A DNA stretch of 64,000 bases from Luscinia megarhynchos (Eukaryota; Chordata; Aves; Passeriformes; Turdidae), in NCBI GenBank assembly GCA_034336665.1, contig CM067566.1, forward strand, positions 31,154,330-31,218,329, given 5' to 3'. Positions 1-12,013 of this stretch are shown piece after piece. Under the pieces are notes generated by a model, which made no database searches, was not told the origin of the DNA, and saw only the letters and a program-made list of their open reading frames with translations. Each line of letters begins with the position of its first letter. Positions within the stretch are counted from its first letter, which is position 1. The position numbers and the translations under genes were made by a program.

Positions 1-1979
1 CTTTAACAGCTAACCCTGTAAACTGTGCAAGATGCATCAGATGAACAAATGAAATAGCCACCTTCACAGACACTTTCCTGAAAGATAAAATAATTAGAAA
101 CTAGGAAACTATAGCTGAGCTGAGATCCTCTCTAAGACCTTCAGAGGCAAACATAAAAATGTCATATATGAATATGCCACATACACATTTATGACTGATG
201 TTGTCCTTCAACTACTTGTGTCCTGTTTTCATGATAATTTGTACTACTTAGTGTAAGTGCCTTACTGTTTAACTGAGCTATTTGGTAAAGTCCTTCTCAG
301 GAATATCTCAGTTTTTTATTACAGAAATTCATAGGAGTATCTTCCCAGTCTGCAAATAACTCACACCAGTTCTGCTCAGAGAAACAAAAGCCACAGTAAA
401 TGAGTAAGAAGGTGTAAGGCTCTGCACGTAGTTGCACCCTGCCTTCCCTAGAAACAAGCTTTCCCACAAAGACAATGTCTAGGAAAAGAGAATGGGTGAA
501 CACCTGAAGCAGAGGAGAGATGGCTGTCCTCATCTTGAAACCTTATCTGAAAACATGGCTTCATACTTCTTGAAATGCTGTCTTTGAGTTATGTAGCTTT
601 TCTATTCTTACATCTCCAAAACTGATTTTTTTTTGGAGGAGAGGATCATGTAAGTAAGCCAACTTACTTTTGGTTCTAGAGTTTACTAAGAGAGGAGACT
701 TTTAAACACAAAACTTTCAATGGAGACATCACCACAACAGAAACTTTTCAGCTCACTTCTGAAAACAGGCATCCTTAAAATGAGAAGCCCCTGAATGCAT
801 CTAGGAATTCACATGATGTCTGTACTGGGCCCAGGATTGTTTTTCTCTTTTAGCCATAGGAGGCCAAGATGCTAAAAATTTCAAATCAATTTCAGTAATC
901 TCCAAAATACAAATGCATATAGAATTTTTATTTGTGAAATAATATAAATTTTAATATGTTTTTATTTATGCATTGCTGCTTCACATCTCTTGTTAGATCT
1001 GCAGTATGTTTTAGTTCATTTGCTATATAAAATTGAGCAACGTTTGTAGTTCTTCTAATTCAGATTTAAAGAACAGTTCTGCATTAAAGCAGATGGTACA
1101 GAGAGCTTCCCTTGTTTTTCTGCTAAAATATTCACTACCCTAAAATATTCACTACCCTCTTATTTCATTCAATGCTTTCTCAGTATCTCAGTTTTGATTC
1201 TTTCAATAGTCCCCATAAAAGTGATACAGCCCCAGTGCAGGGATTCTAAACCTGGGGGCAGAGAGTTTCCTCTTGTGAAGTACCTGTAGTGACTAAAGCC
1301 TAAATGGCTTTAGGTGCTTGCTGCTTAATTGCCAGTTTGCTTAGCTCTCCCATTTTTGATTTTGTTCTGTCATTTTGTGGTTGTGGATTGTTGGTTTTTC
1401 AATTGGTGCTATTTATTTTTATTGTGGTAGATTACATATCAGCATCCCACTGTCACTCCAGCTGGCTTCCATTTTTAAGAGAAATTTTTGTCACTCTTTT
1501 CAGCTAGTGCTAATGAGACTTTTCCCTTCAGTCTGCACAGAAGTTCCCATTAATATCCATAGTGCTTGAGCATGTTCACTAAGGGAATATGTCTCTTGGT
1601 GTGAGGGATCTGTGGCAGACAGCCTTTGTCACACAGTGTTGGGAGCTTTTGCTGCCATCTTTGTATTATATTGCTGTCAGACATCTGCAAACCTTGTTTG
1701 TGCCACCTTCATTGCCTTGACCATGATCTCTGTCACCTTCCCATGACAGCATGCATCACAGACAGCACACAAGGAGAGGAGGGGGGAGGTACAAGGTACC
1801 TAAGGAACACACTCTGCTCCCTTTGTGCTAAGTTTTGTGTTTCAGTGAATGCAGATGCCATGTGTACCTGACAACTGGTAATTGTTGCGTGGATGACAGT
1901 ATTGCATCACTCTTTCTCTGGGATAGCAGTCGGAGAGCTTTGTGTGTAGTTTAATGGGATATTGTTTTGTCTCTCTCAG
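1..1979 (+). other. SORBS2: SORBS2 intron (3' part), no exon seen
   Basis: This is AT-rich intronic DNA ending in a pyrimidine-rich tract and CAG at 1977-1979. Short open frames here lack splice signals or protein-like composition. No RNA gene or clear repeat was recognised. Confidence 0.7.
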
Positions 1980-2124
1980 GCTCAGATCACAGTGAATGGG
2001 AATTCTGGCACTGCTGCCAGCCCAGTGAGTCACTTTCAAAGGCCTTTTTCCCCTTCTTCAGCTTACTCTCCACCAGCTTCACTCAATTCCAACATTGTTA
2101 TCATGCAGCATGGCAGGATGATGG
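1980..2124 (+). CDS. SORBS2: SORBS2 exon, first in window ([10 protein letters not shown]...)
   Basis: This 145-nt exon enters in phase 0 and leaves in phase 1. The acceptor is TCTCTCTCAG and the donor is GGGTAAGC. It encodes [18 protein letters not shown], then a Ser/Pro/Tyr-rich stretch and IVIMQHGR. This matches the SORBS2 segment ahead of the SoHo domain, which is unstructured and Ser/Pro-rich in the family. A second AG six bases into the exon could remove the first two residues (Ala-Gln) without changing frame. There is no start codon; translation begins upstream of the window. Confidence 0.9.
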
Positions 2125-4325
2125 GTAAGCCTCACACAGAATGTTTACTTTATACATTACACAACATATTCTGATTCATATGGCAAAGACTGCAAACAAT
2201 TGCAGAGTGCTTCATGTCCATAATGAAGGTATTGTCTATTCATCTACCTTGGGAAGTAAATGCAAAAAAAAAATAGCATTTACTGTTAGGTACAGTAGTG
2301 ATCCTGAACTGGAGTTACTATTAGGTTTTATAACCCAGGTGTGTGAGCTAACCTCTTGCCAATTTTCTCCTGGCTTTACCAAGGGAAGGGTGTCTATCAA
2401 AATAGCTCAACCTGTCCAACCCTTTCAGATTTTGCTTAAGAAACCAAGGGCCCTTTGGCCACTTTACACTTTGCTCCTCCCTACAATTGTGTAATTCAGC
2501 AGAAATATTGTTAACAAAGGGAGAGGCTTTGTGCTCTTAAAAACCTAAAGCCACATCAATCTAAAATTTGTTCATGTATTTTTTTAGGGCATCTTAAGTT
2601 TAAAAATTAAACACAAACCAAATACTATCAGACTTAGGCTCTTTGCCAGTATAATCCCATTTTGCCAAGAGAATAATTTACTTGCTGCTTTTTTTCTACC
2701 AGTGTTGTGCATATTTTAAAAAGATTATACATGCAAAATAACTTGAATGTGGTCCCACAGCTCACATTTTTGTTGTGCTTGCAGGGAAATTAGGTGACAG
2801 TTCTTGCTCTGAGACATCTTAGACAAATGCTGCTTTCATCATCGTGATAAGTAAAAAAGCTCTATACATGGGTTACCCCACATCCCAGAATTCTAGGATT
2901 TTTGATTGCTCCTGGTTTGCTGATCTAAAGATCTATCAATACTGGTTTGGATACACCTAAATATGTATTTTCCCATGACTTTCACTCTTTTATGATGCTA
3001 AAGTTCAGTGTTCCACAGTAACAGCCAGATTTAATTCTCCTTCCTCATGTAGAAATCCCCCTGATGGCCTCATTTGAGGCCTATGAAGAATGAAGGATCA
3101 AATCCAAAATGTTTTCTAAATTTAACATCATGCATTTTGGGAAAAAGTTCCAAATATTCAGACGTTTGCCACACAGAGTTGCCCCTCGCCATATATGTGT
3201 AGCTGAATTATTTACAGGATTTCAGACTTGAGTAAACAGCTGAAACAGCCATGCCAAATCCAGCACTGCAATGGGAGTAACCAGAAATACTCAAATTAAA
3301 ATTAGAGCTTTCAGTCACTGGAGCTCCTTTTGCAGGCTCATATTACAATTCATATTTTTCTTCAGAATAATCAGTGGATATTAATGCCAATGAAAGAGAA
3401 TTGTAATTGTCACCATTAGTGTTAGAACATATATTTTCACTCTCTGCATTCATTTATTCTGCAGTGGAACTGTCTCACTGTACCTGCACTTGCAAAATAG
3501 AGGCTTTGTAATAGTAGCCCACTAATTTACTGAAACCTGCTGCCTGAAGGAGCAGGGCTGTTTTTCCTGTATACAGGAAAGAGGGTATTGTCTGCAGAAG
3601 TACAAATTTTCATGCCACATCCTGGCACTGAAGTGTTTTTTGGTAATTAAAGTACTCTGCATTTGAGAAGGAAAGGGTAACAATGATGTATTAATTTCAT
3701 TAGTTATAAAGGAAGTTTTGAGGGGGAAGGATAGACATATTGCAAGTCGCTACAAAACAGTAGCAGCTTGCACACTTCACCTGAGTTACTGTAGGTGGAT
3801 CATCAGATTGCTGTACAGGTGCCAGGTTACTGAAAACCGTTTTCATGGACTATACGTGGAGTCGTGTAAACATATCAACACACGTTAAGAACACTGTATG
3901 TCAGAATTTGTTACTTAAAAACATTCATTTATCAAAACTTCATATTTCTTAGCACATACATTTTTGTGTGTTACAGAACAGCAATTTTCTATAGTTTGCT
4001 AGACTTGCTGGGTGGAAGTTTCACTCATTTCCAAGGAATGGGTAGAAAAGGTGCAAAAGTTTGGTAGGAAAAAGGCTGCTGCACCTTTCTCTATAGATTT
4101 TGCTATGTTTGTGGGATTTTTTTTCTCTTTCTATTGAGCAAGGCATTGTGAAAAAGTACTTCTACTCTAATTCTAAGTTAAGATTATATTTCTTTAAAAT
4201 AATGTATATGTATGTGATTAAGATTGTAAGTCTTTGTACAGCATACTGAAATGGGGAAGTGTGTCTTAACTGCCAAGTATGATTATTGTGTCATTACACA
4301 ATTTTCTGTCATGTTATCTTTACAG
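2125..4325 (+). other. SORBS2: Intron, 2.2 kb, nothing further seen
   Basis: This is AT-rich intron between clear GTAAGC and TTTACAG splice sites. The open frame at 2141-2494 has no splice context or protein-like composition. Confidence 0.7.
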
Positions 4326-4501
4326 AGTCCACAGAGACATACTCACAGCATGTTCAGAATGTTGGCAGCACCACCACCACCAGTACAATACCAATCTGTA
4401 GAACCTCAGAAGAAGAAAAAAAAATTACAGTAATTAAAGCTCCACATTATGCAGGGATTGGCCCGGTGGATGAATCTGGAATCCCTACAGCAATTAGAAC
4501 G
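4326..4501 (+). CDS. SORBS2: SORBS2 exon ([21 protein letters not shown])
   Basis: This 176-nt exon enters in phase 1 and leaves in phase 0, with acceptor TCTTTACAG and donor ACGGTAGGA. It encodes a Thr/Ser-rich start followed by [16 protein letters not shown] and [16 protein letters not shown]. The latter is strongly conserved in SORBS2, just N-terminal to the SoHo region. The split Gly/Glu codon joins exactly to the exon ending at 2124. Confidence 0.95.
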
Positions 4502-4811
4502 GTAGGAAATTCTGGGAAATCTGTGTATGAACTCATACAATGAACTGATTGTTGGTAATGGGTTTTTCACATTCTTCTACTCTTATATAATTTGGACTAG
4601 AGCGTGCGTAATCAGCAGCCTTGTGAATATAATATTGTGTGTTGACGAAAAGGAGAATGCTGATGGGAGCATAATTGGGCAACCTCATGTTTCTAGTTTT
4701 AATTAGAAGTAGCCAAAATTTTGTGTCTTTCTTGTGTCTCTTGTAGTTCTTGCCTTTTGGAGATGCACGGTAATTGCATTTGGCTTATTTCTAAAATAAA
4801 GTTTATGCATA

Positions 4812-4875
4812 CTATATATATGTATATGTGTGTGTGTTCAAATCTTTGCAGATATGTCTGTGTGTGTGTATATGT
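4812..4875. repeat. TA/TG dinucleotide microsatellite
   Basis: Two short imperfect runs, 4812-4837 (TA then TG) and 4857-4875 (TG then TA), are separated by about 19 unrelated bases. Confidence 0.75.
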
Positions 4876-7204
4876 AAAAATCTCACACTTCTGCATTTCA
4901 TGGGGCAGTGTTCCCATGTCTTCAGGGTAGTGTGGCAATGCACAGTTTATTCTGATGGCAATCTAAGTGCGTAGCATTTTCGTGGCAGTGCAGTAGATAA
5001 TCATTGTGCCCTTGAGTGACACGTAAGCAAAGAGCTGGGGAGCCCTTTCATTGTGACCAGCCCAGTTTTGATCATCTGCCGCTGGTCACTGCTTGAGCGG
5101 CCCCAGGATGTCAAACTGAAGAGTTTTGTTTTCACTATGCTGAAGCATTCTTTCCACTCTGCTGTCAGAGCAGCCTCTTCTGGCTGCTCCAGAGAGCACA
5201 GAGGCAGCTGCACCAGGTCTGTAAAGGCAGCACTTGCTGGCCTTCCCAGCCAGAGAAGAACTGCTGTGCTGGACGGAGAAAGTGAGAAGAGTGGGAGCCA
5301 GGATGAAAGCGGCAGAGCCCTTGCAGGTGAAGTCTTAGTGAGGTGCAGGGATGTAGCAGCTGTTGGATGTATCTTGTCTGCCAGTATTGGCATATGGAGC
5401 TATGTTGTATTGCCAAGAATTGCTTCAAGGGACTGAAAAATTAGGGGGGAAACCGGGAATTAATGGAGAGAATCAATAGGAAAAAAATCAGGATAAGTGT
5501 TAAGATGGGGACAATTTTTATCAGAATGGGGGAGAAACTCTGGCATCTCTTGCTTTATTTTTGACATTAAAAAGTAATACGATCAGAGTCTCTTGAAAAT
5601 GAAGACCTATCTTTGCAGCAATGCTCTAGCTTCCTGTCCTCTTTTTGAGTAAGTAGTCCCTTTGCTTTATATTGGATATAGTAATTGGTTTTGTGCTTTT
5701 TTAGTAGCAGATTGCTCTAATAGGGTGCATATCACTTATATAAGATTATAACAGAAATCCCCCTTAAGTGTGCCTAATGAAGCTGGCAATTTGCCAAACT
5801 ATATTTAACTTTCAGGTTGTATGATTTGAGTCTTTCAGACTTTCTCCTAAAAATGTAATTCAGTTTGAATTAGGACATTTTCCTGCTGGTTTTGCTCTGG
5901 GTTTTGTTGTATTTCAATTTTATGAAATTTAACATCCTGTAGTCTTAGTATTATAGAAATAATTCTCCCAATGAAGTTAAAACTTTATGCTAGTTTGTGT
6001 ATGTGTAAGAGTGTGTCTGATGTGCTGTTTGGCATCCTTATTCTGCTTCCTTAAGACATATCTGGCAGTAAAGTTGTTTTCAATATACTTATTTGAGATT
6101 ACTTTATAAGTGTGCATAAGTATATTTGAGCACTGTGTACCCCAGCTGAGCAAGAACGAAGTTGGTATAGTAGTCAGCAGAAGACTCAAATATGCTGCAC
6201 CTTGCAAAAGTTCTAAAACTGCATTTTCCATTAACAGTAGTAGGTAGGGTATATCACCTGCCCTTTTCTCCAAGGTCAGTCAGCAATCCAAATAGGAATC
6301 TTCTCCCAGAAGATCCATCTGAAGAAAGAAGTTTTCAAATTAGTTCAATTTTTCATTGCATGTAAATTTTAGAAGTTTATTATTCTTCCATCTTTGTTAA
6401 AATGGCAACAGTCTATCAAAAAAGCAGTAAATGAAGATTCAGGGTTGATAGGTAGCACACACTGTGTTCCAAATTGCTGTGCTGCTCAAAGTTTATAATG
6501 TCTCTAAGAGCTCAGGAGTATCTGTGTCCCAGATTTTGAATGCTTCTCAGGAGTAAAGAGGTTTTGCAAGATGTGATTGTCTCCTCCAAGTCTGTCTTTA
6601 TTCTCAGAACATGGTTTGTGGCAGCTGTTTAGCAAAGGAAAACAGAAAGATGTTCTTTATGTTCCTGGTAGCCCATTCTGTCTCAGGCTTCTGACAAGGG
6701 GAGGACTCCTATAAAGCTTTTTATTCACTCAGAACCCCCATCCCATGCTAGCATGTTCCTTCTGTGCCCCTTTAGCTCCTTCTAGCTCTGCAAAATGCAA
6801 GTCTGAAAATTCAGATTATTGTTAGGTTCTGCCTTTGTGCCAAGCCCTGCCCCAAAGATGGTAAAATTCCAAGATACTAAAAATGAAGTCTCTGAAAAAG
6901 AGGGGGTAAAATGCTGTTCACTCAGAAAAGCATTCAGTGAAATACAGCACCATTTACCACCGACAGGGACCAGGGGAAGGAAAAGCCAGATTCATGGAAA
7001 GCAGTAGGACTGCACTGTTTCAGCCTATCCAAAATGATTGCTTTATATCTAATTATCAAAATTAATCTGTAGATGAAAAGGCCTCTACTTAGTAAGAATG
7101 AAAAAAAAAAATCAAGTCCCAATGGGTTTTTTTTCCATACTTACTGCTGTAATATTTCAGCTTGAAAATAAACCCTAAAACCCAGAAAACCAGAGATCCA
7201 TTGA

Positions 7205-7333
7205 AAGTGCAGAATATTCTGAGTTGGAAGGGACCCACAAGGATCATCAAACCCAACTCTTAAGTGAATAGCTCATATGGGGATCCAAGCATTATTAGCA
7301 CCCTGTTCCCACCCACTGAGCTAATCTCAGGGT
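7205..7333 (-). mobile_element. tRNA-Ile-derived SINE with CR1 tail (TguSINE1-like)
   Basis: On the minus strand, from about 7330 downward, the sequence starts like tRNA-Ile. It has an A box TTAGCTCAGTGGG (7312-7324), a GTGCTAATAA anticodon region and a degraded B box GCTTGGATCCCC (7279-7290). It then runs into TTCACTTAAGAGTTGG and a CR1-type tail containing GGTCCCTTCCAACTC. A tRNA-Ile head joined to a CR1 3' tail is the known structure of the zebra finch SINE TguSINE1. Mismatches in both boxes show an old, inactive copy. A decayed tRNA gene is the alternative, but the tail makes a SINE far more likely. Confidence 0.8.
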
Positions 7334-8706
7334 CAGAGAGCCTCCTTTAATTGCATGCTTCCTGATGGATGATTACAATGCTGCAGTGATTATGGACTCT
7401 CCTAAGTAGCTATTGCAGTTACTCCTTATGTCCTCTACGTGCTATTTGGCTGATTGTTTTTCACATGCCATGATTCCATGTTCCAACATTTAATTTTATC
7501 AGCTATAATATATGCAAAGCAGGATGGCATCTGAATGGCTTTGTGCATTGTGAATACTGTTAATTCCTCAGACAATGATGGTGTGTGGGATTAGTGAATA
7601 CAAATTGAGAAAATGTATTTCAAAATTAATCTATTCTATTTCTTAATCCTGTCTGGTTTATAAATTAAAGCCAAGTTACTGGCTGAGGCTTGAAATCCCT
7701 AGGAGGGTTTTTCTGGGGAGATGATGAAAGAAAGGAACATTCAAATGTCCAGAAAAATTTTGGGAAATCTTGTCTACTCATGTGGGAGCCTAATCTCTGT
7801 GTGGGAGCTCCTTTGACTTTGTGGGGGACCAGGCAGTGCCTGACAAACAGCAGGGGCATTAGCAGTAGAATTTATGCATTATTTGCAATTTGTTCACATT
7901 CCACTGGTTGGAAGACTTGGTTCAATACAACCAGGGACTGTTGCTGTGGGAAATGAGGAGGAGCAGGGAGGTGACGCCCATCAGTGTGAATTCCTTCAGA
8001 CCTCCTGGAACGTTGAGCATATATGATCCTGGAGCACCAAACTGCTTGTTTCAAGTCCAGCTAAATTATTCTGACCAGAGGTCCACTAGTATAGATATTT
8101 AATACCTTTAGGGAAACAATATTAAAATGACCCAAATCTGCTTCTGAATAACTTACACTTGGCAGAACTCAGCAGTATTGGTAGGTGGGGGAAGGGACCT
8201 ATCTTACCTTGAAACAAAACTGAATCATCTTTTTATCTGTCTTGCAAGCAGGTCTAGGAAAAAAGCCTAACTATGCATGTTTTTTTTCTTACCCAGGAGA
8301 TCCCCAAGTTCTGCAACTGACTGTCAGCTCTAATTTTAAATAGTGTTCTAATATTATTTAGTAGCAATTTAATGATAACTCAATATGAGTCCTCAAAATA
8401 CAGTAGCATTTCTGCTTAGTCCTTTATAGTAAGAGCTCACCATTGTAAACAAGACATATTTGTTTTGTTCAGATAATAAGTAACCATGGCAAAGGTGTGA
8501 TTTAGTAAAGATGGCAGTGTGTGGTGAGCACATGCAAATCTGTCCAGTATTCTGTAGGGAAGAATTTGTAGGTTTTCACTTTTTGTAGTAGAGAGGAGTA
8601 AGCAAAGTGATTGCAAATTTGGTATTAGCTGGTGCAAGATAATGCATTTCAAGAAGGGTCCTTTGAGTTTTCCCTGTGTAGCATGAGGTTTGAACATAGT
8701 GGGGAT

Positions 8707-8876
8707 TTTTTGGTTGCCCAGAGAAGCTATGGATGCCCCATCCCTGGAGGTGTTCAAGGCCACACTAGACAGAGCTCCGAGCAGCCTGGCCTGATGAAAG
8801 TTGTCCCTGTCCATGGAGAGATGTTAGAACTTGATCTTTAAGGCCCCTTTCAACCCAGGCCATGCTATGATTCCAA
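8707..8876 (+). mobile_element. CR1 LINE 3' end, truncated
   Basis: This has the standard CR1 3'-end phrases in order: TTGCCCAGAGAAGCTATGGA, GCCCCATCCCTGGAGGTGTT, CTTTAAGGCCCCTTTCAACC and a terminal GCTATGATTCC. Only the last 170 bases or so remain, as is usual for 5'-truncated CR1. It has no coding capacity. Confidence 0.9.
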
Positions 8877-9705
8877 GATGGTTTGCATTAAAACTTCTGC
8901 TTTTCTGACTACTGTGGGACAAGTAAAATTTTAAACCAAAGAAGGATAATACTGAAAACATGTTTGCCTTTGTGTTAATCCTTTTCTGAGATATTATCAT
9001 CCTACCTCAAAGAAAATTGCAGCAAGAGAGAAAATTCAGAGGGGTATGAGATAAAAAAAAGCACAAGCAGGTGCTTGGGGTTACTTAGTTTGCAAAAGTA
9101 AGGATAAGTGTAATTTAATAAGTGATTACTGAATAAGTTAAAATTAAGTTGTCTGGAAAGGGCTTTTAAAAATGGTAAAAGGAATACTCTTTGTTTACAA
9201 TCCAAACATTAACTCTGAAATATAGCTTGGTCTTAGTTCTTTTCTCAGAAGTATTACAAAGTTTTTCTGCATTATTTAACAATTGCATTTTGAAAGTAAT
9301 TTAAGCTGGAAATTGCCAGGAGGTCGAAAGCAGCTCTTCTTACATGCTTGTAATCATAACTGCTGATATGTTTCTGTTTTCCTGTAAAGAAACTAGCATT
9401 CATTGTTGTCAGATACAGAGCACTAAGATGATTAATTGCTGATCTCACAATAATTGCTAAGTTCTCAACCATTATACCCTCCCAAGATCAGAGTCCAAGC
9501 CTGACTCAATCTTCAGCATCTTCTGGAATTTGTTACAAGAATTCCTTGATGAAATTCCTAAATACATTCAAAATACATGAAAATTATTATATTAAATAGA
9601 GAATAATATATAATATTTCTGTCCAGGATAACATTTAATGTCTTATCTGATCTGTACACATGGGTATTTCTGTTTTGTCATTAATTGTTAAAACTATTTT
9701 TTCAG

Positions 9706-9772
9706 ACAGTTGACAGGCCAAAGGATTGGTACAAGACAATGTTCAAGCAAATCCATATGGTTCATAAGCCTG
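9706..9772 (+). CDS. SORBS2: SORBS2 exon, SoHo start ([15 protein letters not shown])
   Basis: This 67-nt exon enters in phase 0 and leaves in phase 1, with acceptor TTTTTTCAG and donor GGTGAGT. It encodes [20 protein letters not shown] followed by [13 protein letters not shown] is the signature of the sorbin-homology (SoHo) region, which in the family binds flotillin and lipid-raft components. Confidence 0.97.
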
Positions 9773-10605
9773 GTGAGTATGTTCTTGTCTTTGTCTCCTC
9801 ATTTCCAGTTTGAGGGATGTGAAATTGTCTACTATAAATCTCTACCATCTGTACTGCCTTTCTTTAGGAGAACTCCAAAAGTATTAACACACTCCAGTGT
9901 TAGAACAGTGTGGGCTAGTAAACAGGCTGGTTTAAGGATAAATTTTGTGCCAGAACTTACTTGATGTCATAGAATATCTCACTTGGCTTTGCTGAAACAG
10001 AGCTTTGGTGACATTGCTAGCTTTAGTGTCCTTTATGATTTGCCCCAAGGAATGTAAAGAAACTCTATAAATGGCAATTAAACTCATTACTCCTCCAGAA
10101 GGAAGGAGGCACTATTCATCTGAGGTAGAGCTAACATTCAGTATGGTTACACAGAATGTTAGTGGGAGAATGAGAAATGTAGGCAGGAGAATGCTGGCTT
10201 ACAAGCTCTAATTTGAACACTAGTCACATAGAGATATTTAGGATTGCCTTTATGATAGGAACAACAACTTAACAGTCTGTAGCAGAGGAAAGCTGACAAA
10301 AGGAAGGAATCAAGCTTGGGGAGGGGAAAAGAACAGACAAGAAGTAATTTGCAGTCTGGTGCTAACTTAGTAAGTAGTCAATATGAGTGACATGACCAGA
10401 AGATGCAATTCAATAAGATGGTAAAAACAGCCTAAGTTAAGTATAATGGGAAGATGGAGTCTTCAAGCACCTGTGAGATGAGGAAAAGAAATACAGTGCT
10501 TGATTGCCTACCAGTCTTCTATTTGTATTTGCAAAAACAAAGCTCAGTTTCTGTGATGAACAGGCATGCATGGCACCACTGTAACATATGTATTTCTTTT
10601 TGTAG
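9773..10605 (+). other. SORBS2: Intron, 0.8 kb
   Basis: This short intron lies between GGTGAGT and TTTTTGTAG. No other feature was seen. Confidence 0.8.
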
Positions 10606-10650
10606 ATGACGACACAGACTTGTATAATACTGCATATGCATACAATACTG
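10606..10650 (+). CDS. SORBS2: SORBS2 exon, 45-nt (DDDTDLYNTAYAYNTG)
   Basis: This small exon enters and leaves in phase 1, with acceptor TTTTTGTAG and donor CTGGTAGGA. It continues the SoHo segment with an acidic, Tyr-rich stretch, DDTDLYNTAYAYNT. Being symmetric it could be skipped without a frameshift, although the family sequence normally contains it. Confidence 0.95.
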
Positions 10651-11832
10651 GTAGGAATTACTCCATGTTCCAAATGGCTTTTGTTGATGTCAGCAAGTAA
10701 TGCTGTGGTTAACTCTTCACGCTCGCTTTCATAATGCTCGTAGACACACTTTTTATTGTCTTGTTTGATCTCTGTTGTTCATGCCTTTTTCCCCCAAATG
10801 AAACAAGTTTCATTTTAGTTTCATTCTCACTACATAAATTAATTGCAGCTGTGGATCTCTTACTGTAGAGGGATACACTTAACACTGTGGTTTCTTGATT
10901 ACATTGCATTTATTTTCACAAGTGGTTGTTAGTAACATTGCTTTTCCTTATAGAAATGGAAAGGGAACTACTGTGTGAAAATGAAAATACTAATTACTGA
11001 CATGGAAAGACAAAAAGAATGTACTGAATAGACTTTCAAAATATGGAGCAAGAGTGCCTAATAAAACTGATTGTTTTACAAACTCATCCATTTCTGCTGC
11101 AGGCATTCATGTTGGTGCTATTTAGCTGCAAGAAAAGACATATTCATCTAAGATATATAATCATTGTGTCTTAAGAAGATTATAATCATATGGTAAAATT
11201 ATTTCCAAAAACAGCAAAAATGAAAGCATGAATAGACTATGTGCAAAAAGGCCATAGTGCCTTCTGCAAAAATGCCAGTCAAATTTTTTCATTTCAGCTT
11301 CTGTTGCATTAAACATGCTCTCTATAGTGCCTTTTTCTGTGCTGCTCAGAAGATTTGTTGTGGGTCAGTGGTTTGACATCTCTTTGTACTCCTGTGATCC
11401 TCTTCAAGATATGCTATTGGCTCATCATCACAAACCAACTAGTTATTAAAACAATGAAAAAAGGTGTGTTTCCTCCCTCTTCTCTACCTTCTGAACATGG
11501 AACAACTGAGCAACAGGATGAGCCTGGAGATTAATTACAGGCTGTCATTAACAGATGTGATGGATGTAGACACCCATTAACTTCTCCATCAAATTAATTT
11601 ATTTTAACCGAACTTCACTTTATCTATATGTTTGTAATTTTGTGTAAAAAATACATAAGGAGTTCTCTAAGGAGCTACATAATACACAGCAATGTACTTT
11701 TAAAACTCATTTACACATTTTTGTAATCTTGCCATTTTATTGAGCTATTGTGGGCTGTTGTAGCATTCCACATCGTGTTTTTTTAAGACTTGCTCTCATG
11801 TTATGACTCTTTCTGGTTTTGTTTTATGTTAG
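10651..11832 (+). other. SORBS2: Intron, 1.2 kb
   Basis: AT-rich intron with no additional exon, RNA gene or repeat recognised. Confidence 0.75.
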
Positions 11833-12013
11833 GTAGCTACGGTCCATCCTTCTCTGCTCAGGCACACCCAGCTGCAAAGACACAGACGTACAGACCACTG
11901 TCCAAAAGTGCTTCTGACAGTGGCTCTGATGCCTTCAAGGTCTCGTCCCCTTTGCCCTCCCACGTGCCACCCGTACCACCACATCGTATGAGGCAGCGGT
12001 CTACGCCAGAAAA
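11833..12013 (+). CDS. SORBS2: SORBS2 exon (Pro-rich, [15 protein letters not shown])
   Basis: This 181-nt exon enters in phase 1 and leaves in phase 2. The acceptor is TATGTTAG; a second AG four bases on would break the frame, so the first is chosen. The donor is AAGTAAGT. It encodes [18 protein letters not shown] and a Pro-rich [12 protein letters not shown] followed by RQRSTPEK. The VPPVPP run is a plausible SH3 ligand. Confidence 0.95.

Larger units (their letters stand above)
4502..9705 (+). other. SORBS2: Intron, 5.2 kb, with repeats
   Basis: This intron holds a TA/TG simple repeat near 4812-4875, a GC-richer block at about 5050-5436 open on both strands, a tRNA-Ile/CR1 SINE at 7205-7333 and a CR1 3' end at 8707-8876. 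These are listed separately where supported. The remainder is AT-rich with no convincing exon. Confidence 0.7.

Noticed and set aside
5001..5393. 130-codon minus-strand frame as a gene.
   Set aside because: It overlaps an equally long plus-strand frame and has no homology, splice signals or flanking promoter. It is kept only as a composition anomaly.
7257..7333. Possible tRNA-Ile gene on the minus strand.
   Set aside because: A and B boxes are mutated, acceptor stem pairing is lost and the sequence runs directly into a CR1 tail, so it is a SINE relic.
9967..9990. GTCATAGAATATCTCAC as a possible reverse CR1 tail.
   Set aside because: Only the CATAGAAT word matches; the expected GGTTGGAAGGG block does not follow.
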